Assembly: GCF_026130165.1 (NCBI RefSeq)
Contig: NZ_JAIHOM010000049.1
Span: forward strand, 1 to 35,527
Direction of reading: 5' to 3'
Length of the DNA: 35,527 nt
From: Spirulina subsalsa FACHB-351
Lineage (GTDB): Bacteria; Cyanobacteriota; Cyanobacteriia; Cyanobacteriales; Spirulinaceae
Position 1 is the stretch's first letter; the number at the start of each line of letters is the position of its first letter. Below, one piece after another: positions 8,313 through 16,875 of this stretch. The notes beneath the pieces were generated by a model. It was not told the DNA's origin. It made no database searches and saw only the letters and a list, made by a program, of their open reading frames with translations. The position numbers and the translations under genes are program-made.

Positions 8313-8783
8313 TCAAAAATTACTGATAATTCGTTGCAGAATTTGCACCCCCGTGAAAGCCTGCCAACTGAATAGACCTAACAACGCTACATTGAGGGAA
8401 ATATGGGTATAACGGGCGATATCATTACCCTTCTGCATAAACGGCACAAGGGAGGCCGATACAGCAATCATGCCCGTCATCCCTAATCCCGCGAGGAGGT
8501 GGGGGCCGACAAATAACTTGCCGTTGTTAATATAGGTGACAGCCATCCCGCCAATAGTGCCTAAAACCATGAAGGCTAAGATGACAGACCCCACAATATG
8601 ATGTTTACTATTGAAATTCTTTTTCACTAATTCTTTACGCTCTTCCTTGTCAGCACTACGAGTGCGACGAATCTGTACCCCTAAATACAGAGCGTAAACG
8701 GTGAGGGCCAGTAGAATCCACATCAAAGCAGGATGGAAAAATTGCGAGTAGATTTTAAGCGGTTCTGGAATATCCATGATCAT
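8313..8783 (-). CDS. DUF4079 family four-helix membrane protein
   Basis: A 156-residue protein matching the cyanobacterial/plant DUF4079 family. Four hydrophobic helices are evident (about 18-38, 63-85, 95-115, 125-148). Histidines lie at the membrane edges or within helices: H17 (FFHPALMW), H61/H62 (KHHIVGS), H95 (GPHLLAG) and H127 (YTHISLN). This pattern resembles cytochrome b561-type di-haem proteins, so haem binding is a plausible but untested role. A charged cytoplasmic loop (RRTRSADKEERKELVKKN) separates helices 1 and 2. Either Met1 (8783) or Met3 (8777) could be the start. It precedes ubiD with a 108-bp gap containing a strong hairpin, and it is divergent from the ankyrin gene. Confidence 0.82.
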   Translation of the reverse strand: MIMDIPEPLKIYSQFFHPALMWILLALTVYALYLGVQIRRTRSADKEERKELVKKNFNSKHHIVGSVILAFMVLGTIGGMAVTYINNGKLFVGPHLLAGLGMTGMIAVSASLVPFMQKGNDIARYTHISLNVALLGLFSWQAFTGVQILQRIISNF

Positions 8784-8929
8784 TACGGGTCTATTTGATA
8801 AGCATGACTAATGTTATTAAACTTAACATAATGTTTACATTTTGGAATCAATCGGCCATTCTCTTCTGTGTGAAACCGGGAAAATAGGGCAAAATACAGC
8901 TTATTGGGGCAATTAATGGTGGAAATCGC

Positions 8930-9916
8930 ATGACCAACGATCCGAAAAATCTAGATGTTCTTTTACTGCAAGCCGTTCAGCAGGGGAACTCCGAGCAAAT
9001 TCGAGCGGCACTGACCTTAGGGGCGAATTTGGAAGTGTGGGATGAGCGCGATCGCACTACCCCGCTCATGATTGCGGCCTATCAAGGTCAAGAGGCGATC
9101 GCACAACAGCTAATTGAGGCAGGCGCACCCCTAAACACCGTCAATCCCGATGGAGAAAGCGCCCTCACCCTCGCCGCCGAACAGGGCCATTTCAACCTCG
9201 TTAAAACCCTGATCGCCCAAGGTGTAGACCCCATTCACTGGCCCATAGCACTCCAAGCCGCCGCCAGTGGGGGACATATCGACCTAGTGGAATACCTCCT
9301 CAGCCTAGGCGTAAATGTCAACGCCACCGACGAAGACGGAGAAACCGCCCTGCACTATGCCACCATGGAAGGTCATCAAGTCATAGTAGAACGACTCCTC
9401 AGCCAAGGAGCCGCCGTCAACGTCATCAACCAATTTGGCGATACCCCCCTGATTCTCGCCGTCCTCCAAGGTCATCACGGCATTGTTGATCTACTGCTCA
9501 AACAGGGGGCCGACTTTAACCTAGTCAGTTCCGGGGAAACCGCCCTCACCCTCGCCGTAGACTCCCAAAATACCCAACTGGTGCAGCGTTTACTCCAAGC
9601 CGGAGCCTCCCCCAATACCAGCCTTCCCAATGGTCGCACTGTCCTCATGACCGCCGCCGAACAAGGAGATATTGAAACCCTAAAAATCCTCATCCAAGCC
9701 GGAGCCGACCTCAACTTACAAGACAACACCGGAGCCACCGCCCTGATGTGGTCTACCCATCGTGGCCATACCGAAGCCGTGCGCCTATTGTTAGAAACCC
9801 AGCAAGTGAATGTCAAGCTTAAAAACAAGGGCGGCTACACTGTTTTAGGCATTGCCCAATTTGATCATTCCCCTGAGATGATTGAACTGCTCCAAGAATT
9901 CGGAGTTACAGAGTGA
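8930..9916 (+). CDS. Ankyrin-repeat protein
   Basis: A 328-residue protein made almost wholly of about ten ankyrin repeats, each showing the DG-TAL-x-A-x-x-GH-x-x-V-x-x-LL-x-x-GA-x-x-N pattern (for example DGETALHYATMEGHQVIVER and TGATALMWSTHRGHTEAVRL). No signal peptide or catalytic domain is visible, so it is probably a cytoplasmic protein-binding scaffold. The third repeat is shortened around residue 100 (GVDPIHWPIALQAAASGGH). Two HIP1 octamers lie near the 5' end. The partner is unknown. The stop codon TGA (9914-9916) falls inside a TnpB right-end-like motif, so the native C-terminus may have been trimmed or replaced by a few residues. Confidence 0.9.
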   Translation: MTNDPKNLDVLLLQAVQQGNSEQIRAALTLGANLEVWDERDRTTPLMIAAYQGQEAIAQQLIEAGAPLNTVNPDGESALTLAAEQGHFNLVKTLIAQGVDPIHWPIALQAAASGGHIDLVEYLLSLGVNVNATDEDGETALHYATMEGHQVIVERLLSQGAAVNVINQFGDTPLILAVLQGHHGIVDLLLKQGADFNLVSSGETALTLAVDSQNTQLVQRLLQAGASPNTSLPNGRTVLMTAAEQGDIETLKILIQAGADLNLQDNTGATALMWSTHRGHTEAVRLLLETQQVNVKLKNKGGYTVLGIAQFDHSPEMIELLQEFGVTE

Positions 9917-9943
9917 CATCTTCCCCAGCCTCAAGGCGTGGGG
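9913..9943 (-). mobile_element. Relic of an IS200/IS605 TnpB-type right end
   Basis: GTGACATCTTCCCCAGCC followed by TCAAGGCGTGGGG forms an imperfect stem (CCCCA-GCC with GGC-G-TGGGG, one bulged G). In reverse complement it reads GGGGAAGATGTCAC at its end. This is the form of terminal hairpins I know from cyanobacterial TnpB elements, and it matches the style of the better preserved copy at 33934-33973. No transposase gene accompanies it. Recognition is by memory of the family, not by search. Confidence 0.45.
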
Positions 9944-9979
9944 CAATCTTGACAAGTTAAGACCCAAAGTTAGAAGTCA

Positions 9980-10119
9980 AGAGCATTCCTTTGGAACGCT
10001 ACGCGAACGGGAGTCAGGAGTCGGGTGTCGGGAATCGGGAATCGGGAGTCGGTGGTCACTGAGCTTAGTCGAAGTGGAATCGGGTGTCGGAAATAATTGT
10101 CAATTGTCAATTGTCAATT
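9980..10119. repeat. Cluster of short dispersed and simple repeats
   Basis: The 231-bp gap between the convergent ankyrin and kinase genes holds the motif GGAACGCTACGCGAACGG (dispersed in many cyanobacteria). A run of GGGARTC/GGGTGTC units follows at about 10007-10052, then TCACTGAGCTTAGTCGAAGTG, and then three tandem CAATTGT units near 10097-10119. No open frame here looks real. This is typical repeat-loaded intergenic DNA. Confidence 0.7.
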
Positions 10120-10142
10120 CCCCACTCCCCTGCTCCCCAAGC

Positions 10143-10159
10143 TCTAGCTAGGGCTTGCT
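10143..10159. repeat. 17-bp sequence shared with the menD 3' end
   Basis: TCTAGCTAGGGCTTGCT is identical to 16867-16883. Here, read on the minus strand, it supplies the last two codons (Lys-Pro, after part of Ser) and the TAG stop of the kinase-cyclase gene. It could be the remnant of an inserted terminal repeat (TAGGGCTTGCT). Confidence 0.5.
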
Positions 10160-13100
10160 GATACGCTGGAGATAAAAATGGACTAAACCATCCTCGGGAT
10201 TAATCTCTGCAATCTCGCGTAATAACGATTCCGCTTGGGCTAAATGCCCTTGATAGTACAAAACAACAGCCTGTTCAACCTGAGTTTTAGTTTGCCTTTT
10301 CAGGTTACGCTGGGGGGGATTATCGCCATTAAAGACCTCAAACACGGCCACAGGGGCGTTTTTCCCTTTCACCCGCACCCGATCTACAAAACGATAATCA
10401 TATTGACCAATATCTGTTAATTGACTAAAGACAGTGCCACTAATCAAAATATTGGCGCGATAGAGTTTGGTTAATCCCTCTAAACGGGAGGCTAAATTAA
10501 CGGCATCGGCGATTACCGTGCTTTCCATGCGTTGCTTTTCCCCGATGGTACCTAACATCAATGTCCCGGTATGGATACCGATACCGATGGTAATGGGGGG
10601 ATGTCCGCGATCGCACTGTTCCTGATTAAATACCTTCACTCGTCCTTGTAAGGCGATCGCACCCTGCACCGCATCATCCACCGACTGCGTAAACAGTGCC
10701 ATAATGGCATCCCCAATATACTTATCAATAAACCCATTATTATCCCGAATAGCCGGACTTACTAAACTCAAATAACGGTTAATAAAGTTAAAATTCTCCT
10801 CGGGAGACATCCCCTCAGAAAGAGTTGTAAATGAACGAATATCCGTAAATAAAATACTCATTTCCTTTTGAATATGATCGCCTAATTTCACATCCAAAAT
10901 ACTTTCATAACCCAAAAAATGTAAGAAGTCATGGGGAACAAAACGACCATAAGCTGCTGTAATTTTAGCTAAATTAATATGAGTTTTAATTCGGGCAAGT
11001 AGTTCGTTTTTAGAAAAAGGTTTAGTTAAATAATCATTAGCTCCCGCGCCAAATCCTTCCACCAAATCAGTCACCTGATTTTTAGCGGTTAGCATCACAA
11101 TGGGTAACTCACTTGGTAAAAACTTCTCCCGTATTTTTTGACTAACCTCATAGCCCGTCATGCGCGGCATCATCACATCCAATAACATTAAATCCGGCAC
11201 AAAACCATTTTCAATAATTTGTAAAGCTTCTAAACCATCCGTTGCTTGGGTAATTGAATAATTTTGTAGAGATAGATTATTTCTTAAAACCTGTAAATTA
11301 ACCGGCTCATCATCAACAATTAAAATTTTGAGTTCTTCCTCCCTTTCCTCCATTTCAGTTGCTGTGATGGACTGAATTTCAGACACCAACAAAGATAAGT
11401 CTGATGCCGTGACTTCTGAGGGTTCACTTTCAGTTAATTTAGAGATAATACTTCCCTGAGTTTGAGCAAAATTTTCCCCTCCTTGGGGTAATTTTTGATC
11501 CAGTGCAATGGGTAAGGTAAAGGTAAATTCTGATCCCTCATCTACTTGAGAAATAACCGTAATTTTTCCCCCATGTAATTCAACTAACTGTTGTGTGACT
11601 GCCAAGCCTAAACCCGTTCCCCCATAGGCTCTTGCCGTTGAACCATCTCCCTGCTCAAAAGCCTCAAAAATGCGCTCAACTTTATCCGCCGAGATACCAA
11701 TTCCTGTATCAGAAATCGTAATCGCTAAACAACCATTGGGTTGAATTAAAGTCGCTAAATAATCTTGACTTTCAATGACAATATCTGTATCAGTTAATAC
11801 TTTTGCTGAAATAGCTACCTCACCTTGTTGGGTAAACTTAATGGCATTGCCAATCAAATTATATAAAATCTGCTGTAATCGGTTCTCATCTGCTGCCGAT
11901 AAAGGTAAATCGTCTGTAATCTTATTTTGTAACTCAATGGGTTTGCCTTGAACTAAAGGGTGAGATAATTTCAAGACTATTTCAGCAATAGATTTAAGAT
12001 TCACCGACTTAATTTGTAAATCTAGGCGATGATGGCGTAACTTAGAAAAATCTAACAAGTCATTGACTAAATTAGAGAGCCGTTGACCACTGGCTGAAAT
12101 CATGGCTAAATTCGTTTTAGTTTCCTCGGGCAACTCTCCTGTCGCCCCATCAATTAAGGATTCTGCTAACCCAATAATACCATTTAAAGGGGTGCGTAAT
12201 TCATGGGAAGTATTGGCTAAAAACTCGTCCTTTAAACGGTTCAATTGTTGCAATTCGGCGTTCTTCTGTTCTAAGGTATGGAAGGATTCTTGAAGTTGAT
12301 GGGCCATCCGATTAAAGGCGGCGGCTAATACCCCTAATTCATCAGTACGATCTAACTCTACATTTTGGCTAAAATCTCCTTCAGAAAGACTGGAAGCAGC
12401 TTGTTTTAAGTCTAAAATGGGTTGAGTAATCCAACGGGTACTAATAATGCCCAAAATGATCGCAACGATTAACGCCCCTAAACAGAGTAAAATTGTCGTG
12501 CGTCGATTGGCATTAATTTCCGCCATAAAATCTGATTCTGGCACAACTACCACAATAATCCAATCAATGCCACGAGGGTCAGAAAAAGGAACGACTTGGA
12601 TATATTGGGTTTCTTGGTTTAAGGTAAAATCTAGATGTTGACTGGCTTTAATGGAGCTAAGATGACCAAAATATTGGCTTAAAAATTCAGTGGTTTTCTG
12701 GGTGACTAAATCTTGACTTGTTTTAGCATCAAGACGTTGTGGATTCTGTTGTTCATCAATTAAAAAAGGAAATTCCTTGGTGGAAGTTGCCACTAATTTT
12801 CCCGAGGTTTCTAAGATAAAGGTTTGTCCCGATGGACTAATGGTTAACTGCCGTAAAAACTCACTAATATCAGCGAGGACTAAATCTGCCCCTAAAACCC
12901 CTTTTAATTCCCCTTCTGGGTTAAAATAAGGATGATTGGCACTAACGGTTAATTTGGGTTCGGAATAATAGGCGTAAATCTCACTCCAGAGTGATTGTCC
13001 GGTGCTACGAGGAACAGTATACCAAGGTCGTCTTCTAGGGTCATAATTAGGAGTAATTTTAATTAATTCTTGGCGGTTGCCTTGGTCATCGGCTAGATAA

Positions 13101-13555
13101 GTGTAGCCATCGCCGTTGGTGTTTTCGTCAGTTACTTCTATGCGAAAAACCCCGTCTTCCCAGCGTTCAATACCGATATATTCCCCTTGTTCATTGCCAA
13201 AATAGATGTAACTAATTTGGTCGAATTGCTGCATTTGTCGCCAAAAATGCTGTTGTAATCCGGTTAAGTCATTAACTTCTAATAAACCCAGATCCAAAAT
13301 ATCTTGATTTAGGGAATTAATTTTATGAGGAAGTTCTAAATAATGGGTTAAGGTTTGGGAAATTTGACCACTAATCTGATTGCGGAGTTGATCCGCTAAG
13401 GTGGTGACAGCATTTTGTCCGTTGCGATAGGAAAACCAGCCAATCAAGGCCACTGTCCCAAAAATCTGAACGGTGAAGGGGACAATCAGGATTACTCTTA
13501 GGGGAATGTGACCTAGGAGGTGAGTCAGCCAACGAATGGATAACTTAACTGACAT
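10148..13555 (-). CDS. Cache-HAMP hybrid histidine kinase with receiver and adenylate cyclase domains
   Basis: An 1135-residue sensor. Order: membrane helix (about 20-42), periplasmic double-Cache-like sensor (45-345), second helix (352-373), HAMP (375-425), short coiled coil, HisKA with phospho-acceptor H451 (ANTSHELRTPLNG), HATPase (N-box NLIGNAIKFT, G1 ISDTGIGI, G2 YGGTGLGLAV), receiver with phospho-acceptor D793 (MLLDVMMPRMTG), then a class III nucleotide cyclase. The cyclase has both metal aspartates (D905 in FTDIRSFT, D949 in KYIGDAIM), transition-state N1020 and R1024, and base-selecting K945 and T1013. Lys plus Thr is the class IIIb adenylate cyclase signature, so the product should be cAMP; class IIIb enzymes are often bicarbonate-stimulated. 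The C-terminal 50 residues resemble one TPR unit. It recalls CyaC of filamentous cyanobacteria but has a membrane Cache sensor instead of receiver/GAF modules at the front. Confidence 0.93.
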   Translation of the reverse strand: MSVKLSIRWLTHLLGHIPLRVILIVPFTVQIFGTVALIGWFSYRNGQNAVTTLADQLRNQISGQISQTLTHYLELPHKINSLNQDILDLGLLEVNDLTGLQQHFWRQMQQFDQISYIYFGNEQGEYIGIERWEDGVFRIEVTDENTNGDGYTYLADDQGNRQELIKITPNYDPRRRPWYTVPRSTGQSLWSEIYAYYSEPKLTVSANHPYFNPEGELKGVLGADLVLADISEFLRQLTISPSGQTFILETSGKLVATSTKEFPFLIDEQQNPQRLDAKTSQDLVTQKTTEFLSQYFGHLSSIKASQHLDFTLNQETQYIQVVPFSDPRGIDWIIVVVVPESDFMAEINANRRTTILLCLGALIVAIILGIISTRWITQPILDLKQAASSLSEGDFSQNVELDRTDELGVLAAAFNRMAHQLQESFHTLEQKNAELQQLNRLKDEFLANTSHELRTPLNGIIGLAESLIDGATGELPEETKTNLAMISASGQRLSNLVNDLLDFSKLRHHRLDLQIKSVNLKSIAEIVLKLSHPLVQGKPIELQNKITDDLPLSAADENRLQQILYNLIGNAIKFTQQGEVAISAKVLTDTDIVIESQDYLATLIQPNGCLAITISDTGIGISADKVERIFEAFEQGDGSTARAYGGTGLGLAVTQQLVELHGGKITVISQVDEGSEFTFTLPIALDQKLPQGGENFAQTQGSIISKLTESEPSEVTASDLSLLVSEIQSITATEMEEREEELKILIVDDEPVNLQVLRNNLSLQNYSITQATDGLEALQIIENGFVPDLMLLDVMMPRMTGYEVSQKIREKFLPSELPIVMLTAKNQVTDLVEGFGAGANDYLTKPFSKNELLARIKTHINLAKITAAYGRFVPHDFLHFLGYESILDVKLGDHIQKEMSILFTDIRSFTTLSEGMSPEENFNFINRYLSLVSPAIRDNNGFIDKYIGDAIMALFTQSVDDAVQGAIALQGRVKVFNQEQCDRGHPPITIGIGIHTGTLMLGTIGEKQRMESTVIADAVNLASRLEGLTKLYRANILISGTVFSQLTDIGQYDYRFVDRVRVKGKNAPVAVFEVFNGDNPPQRNLKRQTKTQVEQAVVLYYQGHLAQAESLLREIAEINPEDGLVHFYLQRISKP

Positions 13556-13617
13556 AAACTTGTAAAATTAGAGGAGGATATTAGGGGGCTGTTGATCCAG
13601 ATTAACCCCTGACCATG

Positions 13618-13643
13618 AAAAAAGACATCTGTCAAGCAGATGC
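13618..13643 (-). terminator. Rho-independent terminator of psbK
   Basis: On the minus strand GCATCTG, a loop (CTTGA) and CAGATGT form a stem that is followed at once by a run of six or more T. It starts 33 bp beyond the psbK stop, in the direction of transcription. Confidence 0.85.
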
Positions 13644-13675
13644 CCTTTTGATTATTTGGTTTTTCAGATTGGAGT

Positions 13676-13813
13676 TTATTTGAAACCCACGGCAGCTTGC
13701 CACACAAAGGCAAGTAGGAGGAAAAAGAGGGGAATCAGGGGGAGAACATCCACGAGGGGGTCGAAAATCCGGTAAGCTTCGGGTAGTTCAGCCAACAGCA
13801 TTGCTATGTTCAT
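13676..13813 (-). CDS. psbK: Photosystem II reaction centre protein K
   Basis: A 45-residue protein found by translating the minus strand between the kinase and the methyltransferase. It begins [20 protein letters not shown] and ends [14 protein letters not shown]. The block [16 protein letters not shown] and the single membrane helix ending FVWQAAVGF are diagnostic for PsbK, a small thylakoid subunit of photosystem II bound near CP43. The first eight residues (MNIAMLLA) are the short precursor segment that is removed in this family. The length matches the family. An AAAGG lies about 11 nt before the ATG, and a clear terminator follows. It stands alone, divergent from the methyltransferase-men operon. 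Confidence 0.96.
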   Translation of the reverse strand: MNIAMLLAELPEAYRIFDPLVDVLPLIPLFFLLLAFVWQAAVGFK

Positions 13814-13896
13814 TGATTAATTGACCTTTCCAATACAGCGTTTTCAGAATTGACAAGAATTTTAACATAAGTCGTGATCCCTATTCCCTATTCCCC

Positions 13897-14373
13897 ATGT
13901 CTGAACGAAAACCGGATATTGCCTATATTCCCACCCCCGATGATGCTGTGGAGGTGATGCTAGAACTGGCTCAACTCTGTGCTGAAGATGTGGTTTATGA
14001 TTTGGGCTGTGGGGATGGTCGGTTTTTGATTAGGGCGGCCGAGGGTTATGGTTGTTCTGGGGTGGGGATTGATCTAGATGGCGATCGCCTTACTGAGGCC
14101 CAAATCAGGGCAAACCAAGCGGGAGTAGGGGATCGCGTCACCTTTATTCAACAGGATTTATTCGAGACAGATTTCCGCCCGGCAACCGTTGTTATTCTTT
14201 ATTTACTGCCCCACCTCAATCTAAAACTGCGGCCTCAACTGTTCCAACAATTGCAGAAAGGCGATCGCATCCTCTCCCATCAATTCGACATGGACGACTG
14301 GCCCCCCCAGCAAGTCATCCACCTCCCCCACTCGGAAGAAGAATCCACCGTTTATCTCTGGGTCATGACATGA
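13897..14373 (+). CDS. Small class I SAM-dependent methyltransferase (FAM173-like)
   Basis: A 158-residue Rossmann methyltransferase. The SAM-binding loop VVYDLGCGDGRFLIRAA (about 37-53), the acidic end of strand 2 (GVGIDLDGDRL) and FIQQDLF are clear. The later segment TVVILYLLPHLNLKLRPQL and the ending SHQFDMDDWPPQQVIHL resemble the bacterial relatives of FAM173 lysine methyltransferases (eukaryotic members modify ATP synthase c-subunit or the ADP/ATP carrier), so a protein substrate is possible. The stop overlaps the menH start in an ATGA, giving translational coupling with menH and menD. It is too short and too different to be a UbiE/MenG quinone methyltransferase. The substrate is unknown; the fold call is firm. 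Confidence 0.85.
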   Translation: MSERKPDIAYIPTPDDAVEVMLELAQLCAEDVVYDLGCGDGRFLIRAAEGYGCSGVGIDLDGDRLTEAQIRANQAGVGDRVTFIQQDLFETDFRPATVVILYLLPHLNLKLRPQLFQQLQKGDRILSHQFDMDDWPPQQVIHLPHSEEESTVYLWVMT

Positions 14374-15167
14374 GTCCTTCCTCCTTCTCCGTGAATACCC
14401 AAGGCAATCCAGAAAAGCCTTCTCTATTGTTCTTGCATGGTTTTATGGGCAGTGGGGAGGATTTTCAGGAGGCGATCGCACAACTCACCTCAGATTATTA
14501 TTGTCTGACCGTGGATCTCCCCGGACATGGGCAAACCCAGACCCCCCCCCATGGGGAAAACTACCGCTTTCCTTCAGTGGCCCAAGGAATCATCACCCTG
14601 TTAACTCAACTCCAGCGTCTCCCCTGTTTCCTCGCGGGGTATTCTCTAGGAGGACGACTAGCGCTCTACCTTGCCCTAAACTTCCCCCAATCTTTCCCCA
14701 AGGTCATCCTAGAATCGTCCTCTGCGGGCCTAAAAACCCACCGAGAACGGGCAGAACGGCGACAACAGGATGCTGACCTCATTGAACGGCTCACTGAGCT
14801 TAATTTCGCCCAATTCCTCGAAAGGTGGTATCAAAATCCCCTCTTTGCTTCCCTGCGTAACCATCCCCAATTCCCGGCGATGTTCCAACGGCGCTTACAG
14901 AATCAGCCCCAACAGTTAGCCCAAGTCCTGCGCTATATGGGGACGGGGGTACAGCCCCCCCTGTGGGATTTGCTCCCCCATCATAACCGCCCCTTGTTGC
15001 TGTTAGTGGGGGAACAAGATGCCAAATTTCAGGGGATTAATCAGGAAATGGCGCGTCTTTGTCCGGGGGCCCAGTTGAAACAGGTGGAGAACTGTGGGCA
15101 TAATATCCATCTGGAAAATGTGAATTCGTATGTGGAATTAATCCGCCTTTTTTTGAATGCCCCTTGA
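14370..15167 (+). CDS. menH: 2-succinyl-6-hydroxy-2,4-cyclohexadiene-1-carboxylate synthase
   Basis: A 265-residue alpha/beta-hydrolase that eliminates pyruvate from the MenD product in phylloquinone synthesis. Seen: oxyanion-hole motif FLHGFMGSGEDF, VDLPGHGQT, nucleophile S92 in AGYSLGGRLAL, an acidic triad member in VGEQDAKF, and H244 in NCGHNIHLE. The ESSSAGL and RAERRQQDADL segment is typical of MenH and helps to separate it from other hydrolases. The start overlaps the methyltransferase stop by 4 bp and the 3' end overlaps menD by 11 bp, so the three genes form one operon. Confidence 0.92.
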   Translation: MSPSSFSVNTQGNPEKPSLLFLHGFMGSGEDFQEAIAQLTSDYYCLTVDLPGHGQTQTPPHGENYRFPSVAQGIITLLTQLQRLPCFLAGYSLGGRLALYLALNFPQSFPKVILESSSAGLKTHRERAERRQQDADLIERLTELNFAQFLERWYQNPLFASLRNHPQFPAMFQRRLQNQPQQLAQVLRYMGTGVQPPLWDLLPHHNRPLLLLVGEQDAKFQGINQEMARLCPGAQLKQVENCGHNIHLENVNSYVELIRLFLNAP

Positions 15168-16875
15168 TTTTCGCAACATTAACACCCTTTGGGCTTCTGT
15201 TATTGCTGAAACCTGCTATCGTTTAGGCCTGACGACGGCGATCGCCTGCCCCGGATCTCGTTCGGCTCCTCTGACGGTGGCCTTTGCCCAACACCCTCAC
15301 CTAGAGACAATTTCCATCCTCGATGAACGTTCGGCGGCCTTTTTTGCCTTGGGGGTAGCGAAACAAACGGGGCAATCTGTGGTCTTAATCTGTACCTCCG
15401 GCACCGCGGGGGCGAATTTCTACCCCGCTGTGATTGAAGCGGCCTTGAGTCATGTTCCCTTAATCATTCTCACGGCCGATCGTCCCCCGGAATTGCGCCA
15501 TTGTCACGCGGGGCAAACCATTAACCAGATTCGTCTCTATGGGGACTATCCTAACTGGCAAACGGAGTTAGCCCTCCCCCAGTGGGATTTGTTGGACTAT
15601 CTGCGGCAAACCATGGTTCACGCTTGGCGGCGATCGCATTTTCCCCAGTGCGGGGTAGTTCATCTCAATCTGCCCTTCCGTGAACCCCTTGCCCCTCTTA
15701 GTGATCCCGATTTACTCCCTTTAGGGGAACAGTGGGATGAGGCCGCCTTTTTTGAGGATATTCGCCCCCCAGCCGCTCCCCCTTTATCCCCCGTGGCCTA
15801 TCCTAGCTCTTGGGTGAAGGCGACCAAAGGCTTGATTATTGGGGGATTAGCCCAACCGAGAGAGCCGAAAGTCTATTGTCAGGCGATCGCTCATCTAGCC
15901 CAAACCCTCCAGTTTCCCGTCTTGGCCGAAGGACTCTCCCCCCTCCGCAACTATGCCCCCCTCAATCCCCATCTCATCACCACCTACGACACCCTCCTCC
16001 GTCACCCCCACTGGGCCGATCAACTGGTGCCAGATTTAGTGATCCAAATCGGCGAACTCCCCACCAGTAAAGTCTTGCGGACTTGGCTCACCCAACACCA
16101 GCCCCCCCGCTGGATTCTCGATCCTCACCCGGAAAACTTCGATCCCCTCCACCACCCCACCCACCCCCTCCCCTGCACCGTTGAACAGTTACAACACCCA
16201 GATTTCCCCCCTTCTCCCTCCCCCTACCTCCACCAGTGGCAAACCCTCAATCAACAGGTTAACACCCAGTTAAACGCCACCCTAGACCCCTTAGAAACCC
16301 TATTTGAGGGCAAGTTAGCCTGGTTACTCTCCCAAACCCTCCCCCCCCATACCCCCATTTTTATTTCTAATAGTACACCTGTTCGAGATGTGGAATACTT
16401 TTGGCAACCCAATCCCCAGGAGTATCAGCCCTTTTTCAACCGGGGGGCCAATGGGATTGATGGCATTGTCTCCACCGCTTTAGGGATTGCCCACGGCAAC
16501 CGTCCGACAGTCCTAGTGACGGGGGATTTAGCGTTGCTGCATGATACCAACGGGTTGTTACAACAGGGGAAATTGAGGGGGCATTTAACGATTATTGCGA
16601 TCGCCAACAACGGGGGCGGCATCTTTGAATTGCTCCCCATCGCCCAATATGATCCCCCCTTCACCGACTATTTCGCCACCCCCCAAAACATCAATCTCCA
16701 ACAACTCGCCAGCACCTACGGCATCCCCTGCCACCCACTCACCCATTGGCAGCAACTCCCCCCCCTCCTCAATCCCCTCCCCCCCTCCGGAGTGCGTCTC
16801 CTCCTCCTCCCCACCCAGCGTCAATCCGATGCCCACTACCGCAAAATCCTATTTTCTCAGGTACTTTCTAGCTAG
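15157..16875 (+). CDS. menD: 2-succinyl-5-enolpyruvyl-6-hydroxy-3-cyclohexene-1-carboxylate synthase
   Basis: A 572-residue thiamine diphosphate enzyme that joins isochorismate with 2-oxoglutarate in the first committed step of phylloquinone synthesis. The N-terminal half has AIACPGSRSAPLTVAFAQHP, the LDERSAAFFALGVAKQTG block with its catalytic glutamate, and CTSGTAGANFYPAVIEA. The C-terminal half has the ThDP/Mg motif starting at TGDLALLHDTNG (D457) and ending IANNGGGIF. The length is normal. The start ATG at 15157 lies inside menH. The gene is rich in CCCC runs and HIP1 sites like its neighbours. Its last codons and stop (TCT AGC TAG) lie in a 17-bp sequence also found at the end of the kinase gene. 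Confidence 0.95.
   Translation: MPLDFRNINTLWASVIAETCYRLGLTTAIACPGSRSAPLTVAFAQHPHLETISILDERSAAFFALGVAKQTGQSVVLICTSGTAGANFYPAVIEAALSHVPLIILTADRPPELRHCHAGQTINQIRLYGDYPNWQTELALPQWDLLDYLRQTMVHAWRRSHFPQCGVVHLNLPFREPLAPLSDPDLLPLGEQWDEAAFFEDIRPPAAPPLSPVAYPSSWVKATKGLIIGGLAQPREPKVYCQAIAHLAQTLQFPVLAEGLSPLRNYAPLNPHLITTYDTLLRHPHWADQLVPDLVIQIGELPTSKVLRTWLTQHQPPRWILDPHPENFDPLHHPTHPLPCTVEQLQHPDFPPSPSPYLHQWQTLNQQVNTQLNATLDPLETLFEGKLAWLLSQTLPPHTPIFISNSTPVRDVEYFWQPNPQEYQPFFNRGANGIDGIVSTALGIAHGNRPTVLVTGDLALLHDTNGLLQQGKLRGHLTIIAIANNGGGIFELLPIAQYDPPFTDYFATPQNINLQQLASTYGIPCHPLTHWQQLPPLLNPLPPSGVRLLLLPTQRQSDAHYRKILFSQVLSS

Noticed and set aside
13525-13713. Open frame of 62 codons on the minus strand
   Set aside because: It is out of frame with psbK, crosses its terminator and enters the kinase start. 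The real small gene here is psbK at 13676-13813.
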